From: Paramagnetospirillum marisnigri
Lineage (GTDB): Bacteria; Pseudomonadota; Alphaproteobacteria; Rhodospirillales; Magnetospirillaceae
Direction of reading: 5' to 3'
NCBI RefSeq assembly: GCF_001650715.1
Contig: NZ_LWQT01000041.1
Span: 1 to 64,000 of the forward strand
Length of the DNA: 64,000 nt
Made by a program: the position numbers and the translations under genes. The number at the start of each line of letters is the position of its first letter. Positions within the stretch are counted from its first letter, which is position 1. Of the stretch, positions 36,585 to 45,338 are shown piece after piece. The notes beneath the pieces were generated by a model. The model saw nothing but the letters and a program-made list of their open reading frames with translations. It ran no database searches and had not been told where the DNA came from.

Positions 36585-39500
36585 TTAGCGCGATTCCATC
36601 GCCACGGCTTCGAACAGGGAACGACACGCGATCGGCGACGAGACGAGGAGTTCGAACAACGACGTCCCGGCATCGGGTTCGTCCGCGAAGGATGCGGCGC
36701 CACGGCTCCGGACCCCCATGGTCCATCCCGCGAACAGGCGCCGGATCAATTTCCCTTCGCACACCAGCGTCACGCCGGTGTGCCGCGGGTCCTGACGGAT
36801 CATGGCGTAAAGACGCCGGATGTCGACTTCCCCTCCCTCCAGATACTGCAGGAAGGTGCCGTCGAAATGGATGAGATGGCCGCTGATCCCGTTCAGTTGG
36901 TTGAAATCCCGCGCTTCGGCGACGATGGCTTCGAGAAGGAACGGCGTCACCTTGGCGGCTGGACGGCTGACGTAAATCAGGAACCGAAGGTTGCCGCTGG
37001 CACGTCCCTTGGCACGGCGGGAATTGGCCGCCGCGGTCAGCAATTCGTCAGCGGGCATGGGACGATAGAACAGATAGCCCTGGATGGAGTCGCATCCGAA
37101 CGCACGAAGGGCATTCCGCTGATCTTGGGTCTCCACGCCCTCGGCCACTACGCTGAGGTTGAGGGATTTCGACATCCGGCACAAGGCAGAGACGATGGTG
37201 CCGCTATCCGGATCGGTGTCGATGCCTTGGATGAATTCCTTGTCGATCTTGAGGACGTCGACGTTGAGGCGCAGCAATTGCGATAAGGACGAATAGCCGG
37301 TGCCGAAATCGTCTACGGCGATGCGCATCCCCAACCCAGCCATCTTGTCGATGATTTCGCGGTTCGTGTTGGTGTCGGCCATCAGGGAGGTTTCGGTGAT
37401 CTCCAGCAGCAGGCGGCGGGGGTCAGCCCCGGTTTCCTCGATGATTGAGGCGAAGCGCTCCACAAGCTTCGGGTCCGCCATCTGGCGCGTCGACATGTTG
37501 AATGAGACGTAAGGCGCGTCGTGGCCCGCCTGCGCGTGCCAGCGGCGCTCGGTGCGGCAAGCTTCCTTGAAAGTCCAATAGCCGATGTCGACGATGGAGC
37601 CGTTCATTTCGGCGACGGGGATGAAGGTTGCCGGAGAAACCTCTCCGGCGACCGAACGCCACCTCAGCAGCAATTCGGCGCCGACTACCACCGACGACCG
37701 CGTGTCGACGATGGGTTGGAATACGGTATAGAACTCGTCCTTTTCCAAAGCCGAGCGCAAGCCGATGGAGATCGACAAGCGAAGATGGGCTTCTTCCTGT
37801 AGTCCTTCGTTGAAGAAGCGCCATCCCGCACGTCCCGATTCCTTGACGGAATACATCGCAGTGTCGGCCGCCCGGATTAGGTCGTCGGCGGCGTGGGTCG
37901 AGCCGTGTCCGGCGGCAATGCCGATGCTGGCGGTAACGAACATCTTGTCGGTCCCGTAGAGGACCGGTTGCTTGGCGGCGGCGAGTATTCTTTCCGCCAA
38001 GGACGATAGCATGGCCGGAGAATCCACATGTTCGCACAGGATGACGAATTCGTCGCCGGCCAGCCGGCCGACAGTATCGCCAGGGCGCACCACATTGATG
38101 AACCGCTGAGAAATCTCCTTGAGCAATTGGTCTCCGGCTTCGTGGCCGAACTTGTCGTTGACCGCCTTGAAGCCGTCCAAATCGATGAACAGGATCGCGA
38201 TGTTGTCACCGCGGGTCTTCGAGCGATGCAGGGCCTTTTCGAGGCGCTCATGGATGAGGGCGCGGTTCGGGAGACCGGTAAGAGTGTCGTGTGTGGCGCG
38301 GCGGGTCAGCTCTGCCTCAACCTCTTTCACCGCCGTCAGGTCGCGCATGGTGGTGACCAACACCCAGGTCCCGTCTGCGCCGAACTTGGCGATGGACGCT
38401 TCCAGGGGGAAGAAGGTGCCGTCCTTGCGGTATCCGGTGATTTCTCCGCGCTGGCCCATCCGCCGTTCGGTTTCGTGGCTTGCCAGGAAACGGGCCAGAT
38501 GTTCCTGATGAAGGCTGCGGATGTGCGGCGGGACCAAAAGATTGACCGACAGACCGATCAATTCGCCTTCCATGTAGCCAAACATCTCGCTTACGGTGCG
38601 ATTGGCGTCGGTGATGAAGCCGTCCTGGTCGGTGGCCAGAATAGCCATGTCCGCGTGGGACAGGATTTGCTTCGCCGTTCCAATTTTCCGGTAGGCGTCC
38701 GCAGCCTCGGATGCCAAGCGAGCCGCCACCTGAGGATTGGATGGCGATTCGGTGAAGTGCGGATTGTCGGGAGGTGACCGATACCGTGCCGGGATCACTG
38801 GCGGGATCGGGCCGAATGCCCTGACGACCTCGAAGGTGCCGTCTTCCCGGCAACGGGTTAGATAGGAATTGACCGTTGCATGATGGGTCAGGGAATCCAT
38901 CGAAACCAAGCCTTGCGGACTGGAGACTTGCATCGTCTCAAGTGCTTGCGCAAGGGCTTCCGGCTCCAGGCTGCCGGCCATGCGCACGGCTTCGGCGAAA
39001 GCCTTGACGCAGACATAGGTGCCTTCGCCAAAATTGGTCAGCACGCCGTTTCCGTTGGGCCACAATCCCGAGACATCCGGCAATTCACGTAAATGCGAGA
39101 GGTATGCCCGCGATTCCGGCGTGTCGACGGACATGAAGTAGGTGTTGCTGGAATAGAGTCCCTCTCGGGCTTTAGGTGCCAGGCGACCGGCGATGATCTC
39201 GTCGAAATGTCCCATCGCCACCGCCATGCGATCCTTGATGCCCATTTCGGCGAACCGGGACAGCAGGGTGATCTGGTCCGCCCCGGCGAAGTAAGGAACA
39301 AAGACGTCGGCACCGGAGCGGGCCACCCGCTCCAGCAAGAGATCGATCTCTTCGGTGCGAACACCGAGGGGCAGATACTCCTCGCCGACGATCTCGCCGT
39401 TCAGAGCTGCGAGAGAACGTTTACAGGCGTCGATCGATCCTCTTGGCCATTCATAATTGTTGCCGGCGAAAAACATCTTTAGGCCGTAGCGCTCGGCCAT

Positions 39501-39899
39501 GAACGGGATCATCTTGTCAATCTGCTGGTTGGGCAGAGCGGCAAAGTGAAAGAACCAGCGCGACGAGATGCTGCCTTCGTAGAAGGAGAAGTTCAGGTAG
39601 GGAATGCCCAAGGGATCGGCGACCTTGGCCGCCACGTCGATTCGCGCGTTCGAGAGCAGGTTGCCGATGATGGCGCTGCACTTGTGCTGCTCGACAAGCC
39701 GCCGCGCTGCCGGGACCGCCGTCAACGGCAGGCTGCCGTCGTCTTCGACGATCAATTCCAAGGGCACCCCCAGGACGCCGCCGTTTTCATTGATCTCCGC
39801 ACAAGCAATCGTTGCCGCCCAGACAATCTCCTGGCCGTACATGTCGACCAAGCCGGACAGTGGGGGCATCAAGCCAAGGCGGATGGAAGGACTCGTCAT
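36585..39899 (-). CDS. Ligand-binding/PAS/GGDEF/EAL/BLUF c-di-GMP protein
   Basis: 1104 residues, no signal or membrane helix. 5-385: type I periplasmic-binding fold of the AmiC/urea-receptor class, apparently cytoplasmic. 405-525: PAS (SHADMAILATDQDGFITDAN). 540-695: GGDEF with AGDEF at 614-618. 715-955: EAL with AELLLR (741-746), ITET (834-837), DDFG (863-866), EGVET (920-924). 971-1063: BLUF photoreceptor with Y976, N1000, Q1018 and W1059, at the same spacing as Y21, N45, Q63 and W104 in AppA. It should make and/or degrade c-di-GMP in response to a small ligand and blue light. The Ala in AGDEF leaves the cyclase direction uncertain, while the EAL motifs look active. Confidence 0.93.
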   Translation of the reverse strand: MTSPSIRLGLMPPLSGLVDMYGQEIVWAATIACAEINENGGVLGVPLELIVEDDGSLPLTAVPAARRLVEQHKCSAIIGNLLSNARIDVAAKVADPLGIPYLNFSFYEGSISSRWFFHFAALPNQQIDKMIPFMAERYGLKMFFAGNNYEWPRGSIDACKRSLAALNGEIVGEEYLPLGVRTEEIDLLLERVARSGADVFVPYFAGADQITLLSRFAEMGIKDRMAVAMGHFDEIIAGRLAPKAREGLYSSNTYFMSVDTPESRAYLSHLRELPDVSGLWPNGNGVLTNFGEGTYVCVKAFAEAVRMAGSLEPEALAQALETMQVSSPQGLVSMDSLTHHATVNSYLTRCREDGTFEVVRAFGPIPPVIPARYRSPPDNPHFTESPSNPQVAARLASEAADAYRKIGTAKQILSHADMAILATDQDGFITDANRTVSEMFGYMEGELIGLSVNLLVPPHIRSLHQEHLARFLASHETERRMGQRGEITGYRKDGTFFPLEASIAKFGADGTWVLVTTMRDLTAVKEVEAELTRRATHDTLTGLPNRALIHERLEKALHRSKTRGDNIAILFIDLDGFKAVNDKFGHEAGDQLLKEISQRFINVVRPGDTVGRLAGDEFVILCEHVDSPAMLSSLAERILAAAKQPVLYGTDKMFVTASIGIAAGHGSTHAADDLIRAADTAMYSVKESGRAGWRFFNEGLQEEAHLRLSISIGLRSALEKDEFYTVFQPIVDTRSSVVVGAELLLRWRSVAGEVSPATFIPVAEMNGSIVDIGYWTFKEACRTERRWHAQAGHDAPYVSFNMSTRQMADPKLVERFASIIEETGADPRRLLLEITETSLMADTNTNREIIDKMAGLGMRIAVDDFGTGYSSLSQLLRLNVDVLKIDKEFIQGIDTDPDSGTIVSALCRMSKSLNLSVVAEGVETQDQRNALRAFGCDSIQGYLFYRPMPADELLTAAANSRRAKGRASGNLRFLIYVSRPAAKVTPFLLEAIVAEARDFNQLNGISGHLIHFDGTFLQYLEGGEVDIRRLYAMIRQDPRHTGVTLVCEGKLIRRLFAGWTMGVRSRGAASFADEPDAGTSLFELLVSSPIACRSLFEAVAMESR

Positions 39900-39964
39900 A
39901 TCTGATCATACAACTGGGGTTGGTTCAAGGCGGTACATCGGCTCCTGATTGAGGCCAGAATAGC

Positions 39965-40276
39965 CTAATCCTGGCCCGCCTGGAAGGTGGAGCGGCAGGG
40001 CAGCGCGTGGGCCGCAGCGTACCCGCCTCGTCGGTCGGGAGGGGCCACCGATTGCCGAAACCGCGCCGTCAGGGTTTGGCGGTTGTTCTTGCCGGTCCGG
40101 CTGTCGGCCAGTATCTGCCCTGCTATCTCGGTCACGCCAAGAATGTTATCAAGTTCCCGAAAAGCAAGTAGTCCAACGTCGGCGGTGACCTTCGTGCCAT
40201 GGAACTCCAGCATGAGGCGGCGGTAGGAAGCGACCCGCAAAAAGCCCGATTCCGCTTTACCCACCGCCATCTCCAA
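39965..40276 (-). pseudogene. IS1380-type transposase, N-terminal remnant
   Basis: About 100 codons resemble the start of IS1380-family transposases: FHGTKVTADVGLLAFRELDN, ILGVTEIAGQILADSR, RQTLTARFRQSV. The similarity stops there and the rest of the transposase (DDE domain) is absent. No terminal repeats were identified. A broken IS next to the recombinase debris at 40.3-41 kb. Confidence 0.55.
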
Positions 40277-40360
40277 CTAGGCGCCTATACCGCATTAATT
40301 CCTATAGCAGAGTTTCCATATCTCCTGACGAAATGGCTCGGGCATATGGAAAATCCGGGC

Positions 40361-40459
40361 TTAAAATCCGAGCTTCTCCCGCTGCTGGTTCCATTCCACC
40401 GGCATGTCGTCCATCAGGTCGGCCAGCTGCACGGCCCGCATCTGCCGGTCGCCGAGCAT
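40361..40459 (-). pseudogene. Remnant copy of the 131-aa recombinase partner gene
   Basis: Thirty-two codons, MLGDRQMRAVQLADLMDD then MPVEWNQQREKLGF and a stop, match the C-terminus of the protein at 41113-41508 (LQLADLMDDMPVEWHRQRE). The rest of the gene is missing. Shows that a second recombinase module once lay here. Confidence 0.75.
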
Positions 40460-40479
40460 GGCTTAGACCCCGGCCGCCT

Positions 40480-40647
40480 TTACGCCGCGCGGCCGAGACG
40501 CTGCCTGACTTCCTTGACGAGGGTCCGCACATGATCGACGGAAAGGCGATCCCGCACCAGAAAGGCATGCATGGTTGGATCGTCGAGGAGATCGTCCAGC
40601 GACGGCTCCCATATCCACCGATCAAGCCCGAAGTCTTGCGCCCGCAT
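40480..40647 (-). CDS. Small conserved protein
   Basis: 55 residues, MRAQDFGLDRWIWEPSLDD then LLDDPTMHAFLVRDRLSVDHVRTL. The start has GGGAGGGGC four bases before it. Pattern of two amphipathic helices around DDPTMHAFLVRD resembles small proteins found beside transposons and recombinases; function unknown. Not in longer ORF lists because of its size. Confidence 0.55.
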   Translation of the reverse strand: MRAQDFGLDRWIWEPSLDDLLDDPTMHAFLVRDRLSVDHVRTLVKEVRQRLGRAA

Positions 40648-40772
40648 TTGCCCCTCCCAAGGTCTGCTATTCTCGACGACGGCTGATGTCTACACCGCAT
40701 CCGCCCGCTCGTCCGTGAACATTTGCACACAATTACTACCCAGCCGCCGAAGGCAGAATGGTCAATCACAAT

Positions 40773-41018
40773 TCAGTTTTCGGCCTTCGGCACGGACCCC
40801 AGACGCTGCAGAAATTCAGGCTCGTCGTAATCGCCCATTTCAGGGTCGGCGGTCTGACGGACAACGTCCACGCCGGCAACGCTGCCACCCTCCATCATGC
40901 GGCTGGCACGTTGCAGGGCCTGTGGCTCGGTCTTGTAAGAAATGGGTGGTTGGGGCTTCAGCCCTCCCCTTTTGCCGAGGATGTACGGCTGGCAGATGAA
41001 CAAGGTTTCCAGGGCCAT
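40773..41018 (-). CDS. Small conserved protein
   Basis: 81 residues from the ATG at 41018: MALETLFICQPYILGKRGG, then EPQALQRASRMMEGGSVAG and ADPEMGDYDEPEFLQRLG. I recognise the pattern as a small conserved protein near mobile DNA in related bacteria, but no function is known. The longer frame from 41063 is not preferred because AGGAA lies shortly before 41018. Confidence 0.55.
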   Translation of the reverse strand: MALETLFICQPYILGKRGGLKPQPPISYKTEPQALQRASRMMEGGSVAGVDVVRQTADPEMGDYDEPEFLQRLGSVPKAEN

Positions 41019-41112
41019 GGCGGGATTCCTGCGGCAAGGTCGACTACCGCAGAATGTTCCCATTTCGTTCTTTTGTCAATATGCGTGGTCCCGCCGCCAT
41101 TCGCGCTCCCGG

Positions 41113-41508
41113 TCACCGCGCAGTAATCCCGAATCTTTCCCGCTGCCGGTGCCATTCCACCGGCATGTCGTCCATCAGGTCGGCAAGTTGGAGTGTCCGC
41201 GGCTGGCGTCCGTCGAGGATGGTTTCGACGATGTCGGGGGCCAGCAAGGTCAGGCGGTAGATTCGGGTCATGTAGGATGGGCTGATCTTCTCGGCGTCAG
41301 ACAACTCGTTCAGGGATGCCACCTGCCCGGATTCCAGCATGCGCTTCCAGCGATGGGCGCGGGCCAGCGCCTTCAGCAGGGTATCGTCGGGGGTGGGCTT
41401 GGCACGCACCGGGACGCCCTCGGGCACGATCACCAGCTTGCGGCCGCCATATCGCCGCAGGGTCAGTGGCACGCGGACGGTGAAGGTGTCGATGCTGACC
41501 CCGCTCAT
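41113..41508 (-). CDS. Recombinase-operon protein of unknown function
   Basis: 131 residues. N-terminal beta-rich part (VRVPLTLRRYGGRKLVIVPEG) and C-terminal HTH-like helices (LNELSDAEKISPSYMTRIYRLTLLAPDIVE), ending LADLMDDMPVEWHRQRE. It overlaps the serine recombinase stop by ATGA and so is co-translated. Likely a DNA-binding accessory or directionality factor of the recombinase; this is inferred from position only. Confidence 0.75.
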   Translation of the reverse strand: MSGVSIDTFTVRVPLTLRRYGGRKLVIVPEGVPVRAKPTPDDTLLKALARAHRWKRMLESGQVASLNELSDAEKISPSYMTRIYRLTLLAPDIVETILDGRQPRTLQLADLMDDMPVEWHRQRERFGITAR

Positions 41509-42845
41509 GCCGCGCTCCTGTCGCCGGTCTGGGCGGTGATGTCGGCGATGACGCTGGCCAGTCCCTCGGCGCGCAACCGGACCTCGGCGCAGTCTGGGGC
41601 GATGGCCACTTTCTCGACCAGAAGCTGGAGGATACGGGCCTGCTCGGCGGGGAACAGTTCGTCCCAGAGTGCCTCGAAGCGATCGAGGGCGGCATGCAGA
41701 TCGGCCGGCGACATGGTTGGCGCCCTCCGTTCGGCCCGCGCCCGGATCTCGGGGGCGCGCAGCAATGCCCGGACCTGTCCGATGACGGCCGCCTCGATCT
41801 CACCGGCGGCGATGCTGCGCACTGGGCAGGACTCGTGGCCGGAATGGATCGCCTTCATGCAGGTATAGTACCGGTACAGCCGACCCTTCTTTCGGGTCGA
41901 AGTTGGCGTCATAGCCCGGCCACAATTGGCGCAGACGATCAGCCCCTTCAGCGGCGCCGGGGTCGATGACCGCACCGCATTGGCCCGCTTCCTGGGCGCA
42001 TTGTCGGTCTTCACCGCCACCACCTTGTCCCAGGTGACGCGGTCGATGATGGCGGGATGCTCGCCGGCATGGGCTTCGCCCTTGTGGACGGCCTCACCGA
42101 GATAGACCCGGTTGTCGAGCAGCTTGTAGAGGAAGTTCTTGGTGATGGGCGCGCCGTCGCGGTGCTTGCCGTCTTGGGTGGTCCAGGACTTGGTATGGTG
42201 ACCGGCGGCGTTGAGTTCCTTCACCAGCAGGGTGGCGGAGCCGACCTTGAGGAAGCGGTCGAAGATGTGGCGGACCAGATCGGCCTCGGGCTGGTTGACC
42301 ACCAGCTTGCGGGCGACCACATCGTAGCCCAAGGGCGGGACGCCGCCCATCCACATGCCCTTGCGCCGGGAGGCGGCGAATTTGTCGCGGATGCGCTCGC
42401 CGATCACTTCCCGCTCGAACTGGGCGAAGGACAGCAGGATGTTGAGCGTGAGGCGCCCCATGCTGGTCGTCGTGTTGAACGATTGGGTCACCGACACGAA
42501 GGTGACGGCGTTGCGGTCGAACACCTCGACCAGCTTGGAGAAATCCATCAGCGAGCGCGACAGGCGGTCGATCTTGTAGACCACCACCACATCGATCAAC
42601 CCGGCCTCGATGTCGGCCAGCAGGCGCTTCAGGGCGGGACGCTCCAGGTTGCCGCCGGAGAAGCCGCCATCATCGTAATGGTCCGGCACCGGCACCCAGC
42701 CCTCGGCCCGCTGGCTGGTGATGTAGGCCTCGCAGGATTCTCGTTGGGCGTCGAGGCTGTTGAATTCCATCTCCAGGCCCTCTTCCGAGGACTTGCGGGT
42801 ATAGATGGCGCAGCGAACCTTGCGGATCGGCTTGGGCGAGTTCAT
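41505..42845 (-). CDS. Large serine recombinase
   Basis: 446 residues from the ATG at 42845 (ATGA overlap with the DUF2924 gene). Resolvase domain at the N-terminus: CAIYTRKSSEEGLEMEFNSLDAQ with the nucleophile Ser, VYKIDRLSRSLMDF, then recombinase domain (PLGYDVVARKLVVNQPEADLV) and a zinc ribbon (LIVCANCGRAMTP to YYTC). It should integrate and excise the neighbouring prophage without host factors. No att pair could be located within the window. Confidence 0.93.
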   Translation of the reverse strand: MNSPKPIRKVRCAIYTRKSSEEGLEMEFNSLDAQRESCEAYITSQRAEGWVPVPDHYDDGGFSGGNLERPALKRLLADIEAGLIDVVVVYKIDRLSRSLMDFSKLVEVFDRNAVTFVSVTQSFNTTTSMGRLTLNILLSFAQFEREVIGERIRDKFAASRRKGMWMGGVPPLGYDVVARKLVVNQPEADLVRHIFDRFLKVGSATLLVKELNAAGHHTKSWTTQDGKHRDGAPITKNFLYKLLDNRVYLGEAVHKGEAHAGEHPAIIDRVTWDKVVAVKTDNAPRKRANAVRSSTPAPLKGLIVCANCGRAMTPTSTRKKGRLYRYYTCMKAIHSGHESCPVRSIAAGEIEAAVIGQVRALLRAPEIRARAERRAPTMSPADLHAALDRFEALWDELFPAEQARILQLLVEKVAIAPDCAEVRLRAEGLASVIADITAQTGDRSAA

Positions 42846-43291
42846 CGGCTGGCCTCCAGCTTGCCATGCTTGCGCAGCCCGAAGAACAGCGGCCCATTCC
42901 AGCGGGTGCCGGTGATGGCGCGGGCCACCGCCGACAGGCTCTGGTAGCGGCGGCCCTGCCATTCGAAGCCGTCGGCCAGCGCCGTCACTTCCTGCATCAC
43001 CCCCTGCCATTCCCGGATCAGCTTGGTGCCGACGATCGGGGCGGTCATGTCCTTGGGTTTCGGCTTCTTCTTGCCGTCCAACTCGTCGACCAGATCGTCG
43101 AGGCGGCGTTCGGCCTGGACCGACAGGCCGCCGAAGGCCAGTTCCTGAATCCGGTAGGCCAGTCGCTTGACCAGGAAGGTGCGGTTGTAGGGCGGCGGCT
43201 CGGTGCCGGTCAGCTCCCGCCACATCGCCTTCAACTTGGGCGTCGGCAGGGTCGGCAATTCAGCCACCTGGGAAAGGATCGCGGTTGTCAT
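42842..43291 (-). CDS. DUF2924 protein
   Basis: 149 residues with the DUF2924 pattern: LPTPKLKAMWRELTGTEPPP, YNRTFLVKRLAYRIQELAFGG, then LIREWQGVMQEVTALADGFEWQG and YQSLSAVARAITGTRWNGPLF. The family nearly always sits directly upstream of a serine recombinase, as here, and the C-terminal repeat is thought to bind DNA. Role unproven. Confidence 0.9.
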   Translation of the reverse strand: MTTAILSQVAELPTLPTPKLKAMWRELTGTEPPPYNRTFLVKRLAYRIQELAFGGLSVQAERRLDDLVDELDGKKKPKPKDMTAPIVGTKLIREWQGVMQEVTALADGFEWQGRRYQSLSAVARAITGTRWNGPLFFGLRKHGKLEASR

Positions 43292-43491
43292 TTACGGGGT
43301 CTCCTGCAATTGCGGTCGGACCCATGGACGCTCTGGTGACCAGTGAAGTCGACGGAACAGTCTCCGGCGTCGGCAGATAAACGAGTGGACTTCCGCGCCA
43401 TCAGGCGCATGGCCCCGGTCACCAGGATCTCGGCGATTTCGTCGAGGCGCTCGGCGGCGGTCATATGGTCGGGATGGAGGGCGAGGGACAT
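43288..43491 (-). CDS. Small protein of the recombinase operon
   Basis: 67 residues from the ATG at 43491: MSLALHPDHMTAAERLDEIA then EILVTGAMRLMARKST. First gene of the four-gene unit; overlaps DUF2924 by ATGA. Short helical N-terminus, polar C-terminus. Similar small proteins precede DUF2924 in other alphaproteobacteria. Function unknown. Confidence 0.65.
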   Translation of the reverse strand: MSLALHPDHMTAAERLDEIAEILVTGAMRLMARKSTRLSADAGDCSVDFTGHQSVHGSDRNCRRPRK

Positions 43492-43562
43492 GGGAGAAAA
43501 CCTGATTGTGTTGCCTATGACTCCCTGTACCGGCGCATCCTCCATTCCGTCCCAAGAGGGGC

Positions 43563-44237
43563 CTATGCGACGCTCTGGCTGGCCAGCCCCAACGCCTTCC
43601 ACAACTTGGACACCTTCTTCTTGACCGTACTCTCGTCGGGCACGGCGGCGCCCTTGTCATCGAACCAGCCGAGCAGGTTCAGAACCATTTCTTTCTGTGT
43701 GGACGGAGGGCCATCGTCGTGAAGACGGCGGCAGGTTTCGATCCAGAAACTTTCCCAATCATATTTCGGGGGCGCACCTGGTCCGCCACGGCTGAGAGAT
43801 GGGGCGGAGACATCCCTGGGCGCCGGTGCATTGTTCGCCTCGAAACGCTCGACCTCTTCCCGACGGATAAGGAGATCATCCGGAGCGACGACAAATTCGG
43901 GAAGGTCTTCTTGGCGGCGGATTTCGATGTAGCCGTCAGGCTCAACAGGCATCACGGAGTCGATGACCCGAGGCCCGTGCTTTATAATGCTCCAAGCGTC
44001 GTTGCGTTTAAGGTCGAAGATCCCAGTGAGGTACTGCCATCCCTCCGGCAACCGCTGCCACTCATCGATATCGACTTTCTGCCATTCGCCAACTTCCGCC
44101 CGCACACCTGAAAGACCGATGGATAGGACGAGCTTTTGGTCAAGAGCCAGAGCGCCGATATGCGGCGGTTTTACGCCCCAGCGGTCGCACAGATCCGCCA
44201 GGGTCAAGAAAGAAATGTTGGGCATGGCCATGATCAT
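43563..44237 (-). CDS. Hypothetical protein of the prophage control region
   Basis: 224 residues, unrecognised. N-terminal part looks like a winged-helix or MerR-type start (LTLADLCDRWGVKPPHIGAL), the middle is acidic, and the C-terminus (KEMVLNLLGWFDDKGAAVPDES, VKKKVSKLWKALG) resembles the DNA-binding tail of phage regulatory proteins. One-base overlap (TGATG) with the XRE gene. Confidence 0.7.
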   Translation of the reverse strand: MIMAMPNISFLTLADLCDRWGVKPPHIGALALDQKLVLSIGLSGVRAEVGEWQKVDIDEWQRLPEGWQYLTGIFDLKRNDAWSIIKHGPRVIDSVMPVEPDGYIEIRRQEDLPEFVVAPDDLLIRREEVERFEANNAPAPRDVSAPSLSRGGPGAPPKYDWESFWIETCRRLHDDGPPSTQKEMVLNLLGWFDDKGAAVPDESTVKKKVSKLWKALGLASQSVA

Positions 44238-44521
44238 CAGCCTCCCTCGACGGCGCGCAGGCGGCGGTAGGCGCGCACCACCTTGGCGACATCGCGCTGC
44301 ATGTCAGGCGGGAATCGCTCGGCGGCGACAAACAGGTCGTCGAGACGAACCCCCAGCACGGCGGCGGCCTTCTCGATCAAATCGTCGCGGGGCGGCTTCT
44401 CGCATTCCCGTTCAATGCGCGACCAATAGGCGGGGGAAACCCCGAGGCGGCTGGCGAAATCATTGAGGCCAATGCCCAATTCGTTGCGGCGGACGCGGAT
44501 ATAGGATCCGAACGGCATCAT
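44237..44521 (-). CDS. XRE-family repressor-like regulator
   Basis: 94 residues from the ATG at 44521 (ATGA overlap with the ImmA gene); the longer frame from 44641 lies within that gene. HTH_3 domain: IRVRRNELGIGLNDFASRLGVSPAYWSRIERE, followed by CEKPPRDDLIEKAAAVLG. A lysogeny repressor is expected. Paired with an ImmA/IrrE protease that could inactivate it. Confidence 0.9.
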   Translation of the reverse strand: MMPFGSYIRVRRNELGIGLNDFASRLGVSPAYWSRIERECEKPPRDDLIEKAAAVLGVRLDDLFVAAERFPPDMQRDVAKVVRAYRRLRAVEGG

Positions 44522-45276
44522 GCCCTCCCTTGGCCGGTGACGAGACGGTACTTGCGCAAGCGGACCCAGATGAAGGATGGGGACACCCCGAAAATTCCAG
44601 CGAGATCGTCGAGCAGCGCATCCTGCTCGGCCATGCCCCACCGCCGGCCATCAATCACCGGGTAGCCAGGTTTGCCGGCATGGTCGGAGCCGTTGACCAG
44701 GGTGACGCCGAATTCACCAGCGCGCATCACCATGGTGCGATGAAGCAAGTCTGGCGGCGCCAGCAATCCACCCATGAACTCGTTGGCCCGATACTCCGAC
44801 CAATATTCCTCGTTCTTCGGGCCAGCGGCGTCGAAATGCGCCTCGTCGGGGGTGACGTGGCGGGATTTGCTCCGGCAGGCGATGACCGAGGCCGGGCCAT
44901 CGAATATGGCGTGTCCTAATTCATGGGCGGCGGTGCTGGCGGCGAGATCGGACCGATCCCCGATCACGGCGGGATTGAGGCTGAGATAGATGTTTTGGGG
45001 GCTGTCGGAATCGTATTCGCAGGCCCCGGCCACAGGCCGCCCCAGTTCATCGTGAACCTCGTTCCCGCAGTCCCAGACCGGCTCGAAGCGAATACCGTTG
45101 ATCACCAGCAATTCCACCCGGCGGATCAGGGTGTCGGCCGGAAGCGGCTTTGGCCACAGGCCGCCGCAAATCTGACGGCGGACATCGCGGGCGATCGACC
45201 AGATGGCGCTGGCGGCCAGGGGGCGCGCCTCGCCGGTGGGCGAGACGCTGGGGAAGGTTGCGGTCACGACGGCCAT
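44518..45276 (-). CDS. ImmA/IrrE metallopeptidase
   Basis: 252 residues with the zinc motif AAHELGHAIFD (HExxH) and a third ligand likely in EYWSEYRANEFMGGLL (Glu). The family cleaves XRE repressors to induce mobile elements after stress. First gene of the ImmA-XRE-224aa operon; divergent from the sigma-like gene, across a region with repeated TATTGTTC. Confidence 0.9.
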   Translation of the reverse strand: MAVVTATFPSVSPTGEARPLAASAIWSIARDVRRQICGGLWPKPLPADTLIRRVELLVINGIRFEPVWDCGNEVHDELGRPVAGACEYDSDSPQNIYLSLNPAVIGDRSDLAASTAAHELGHAIFDGPASVIACRSKSRHVTPDEAHFDAAGPKNEEYWSEYRANEFMGGLLAPPDLLHRTMVMRAGEFGVTLVNGSDHAGKPGYPVIDGRRWGMAEQDALLDDLAGIFGVSPSFIWVRLRKYRLVTGQGRA

Positions 45277-45319
45277 CGCTGGCTCCTTGGCTGCAAACCG
45301 TGACCTAATCAGTCAACGG

Positions 45320-45338
45320 TATTGTTCGCATATTGTTC
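45320..45338. promoter_or_regulatory. Candidate repressor site (direct repeat TATTGTTC)
   Basis: TATTGTTC occurs at 45320-45327 and again at 45331-45338, a spacing of one helical turn, 44 bases upstream of the ImmA start codon. Likely part of the divergent operator of the prophage genetic switch. A further pair TTTATTCCCC lies near 45465-45485. Confidence 0.45.
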
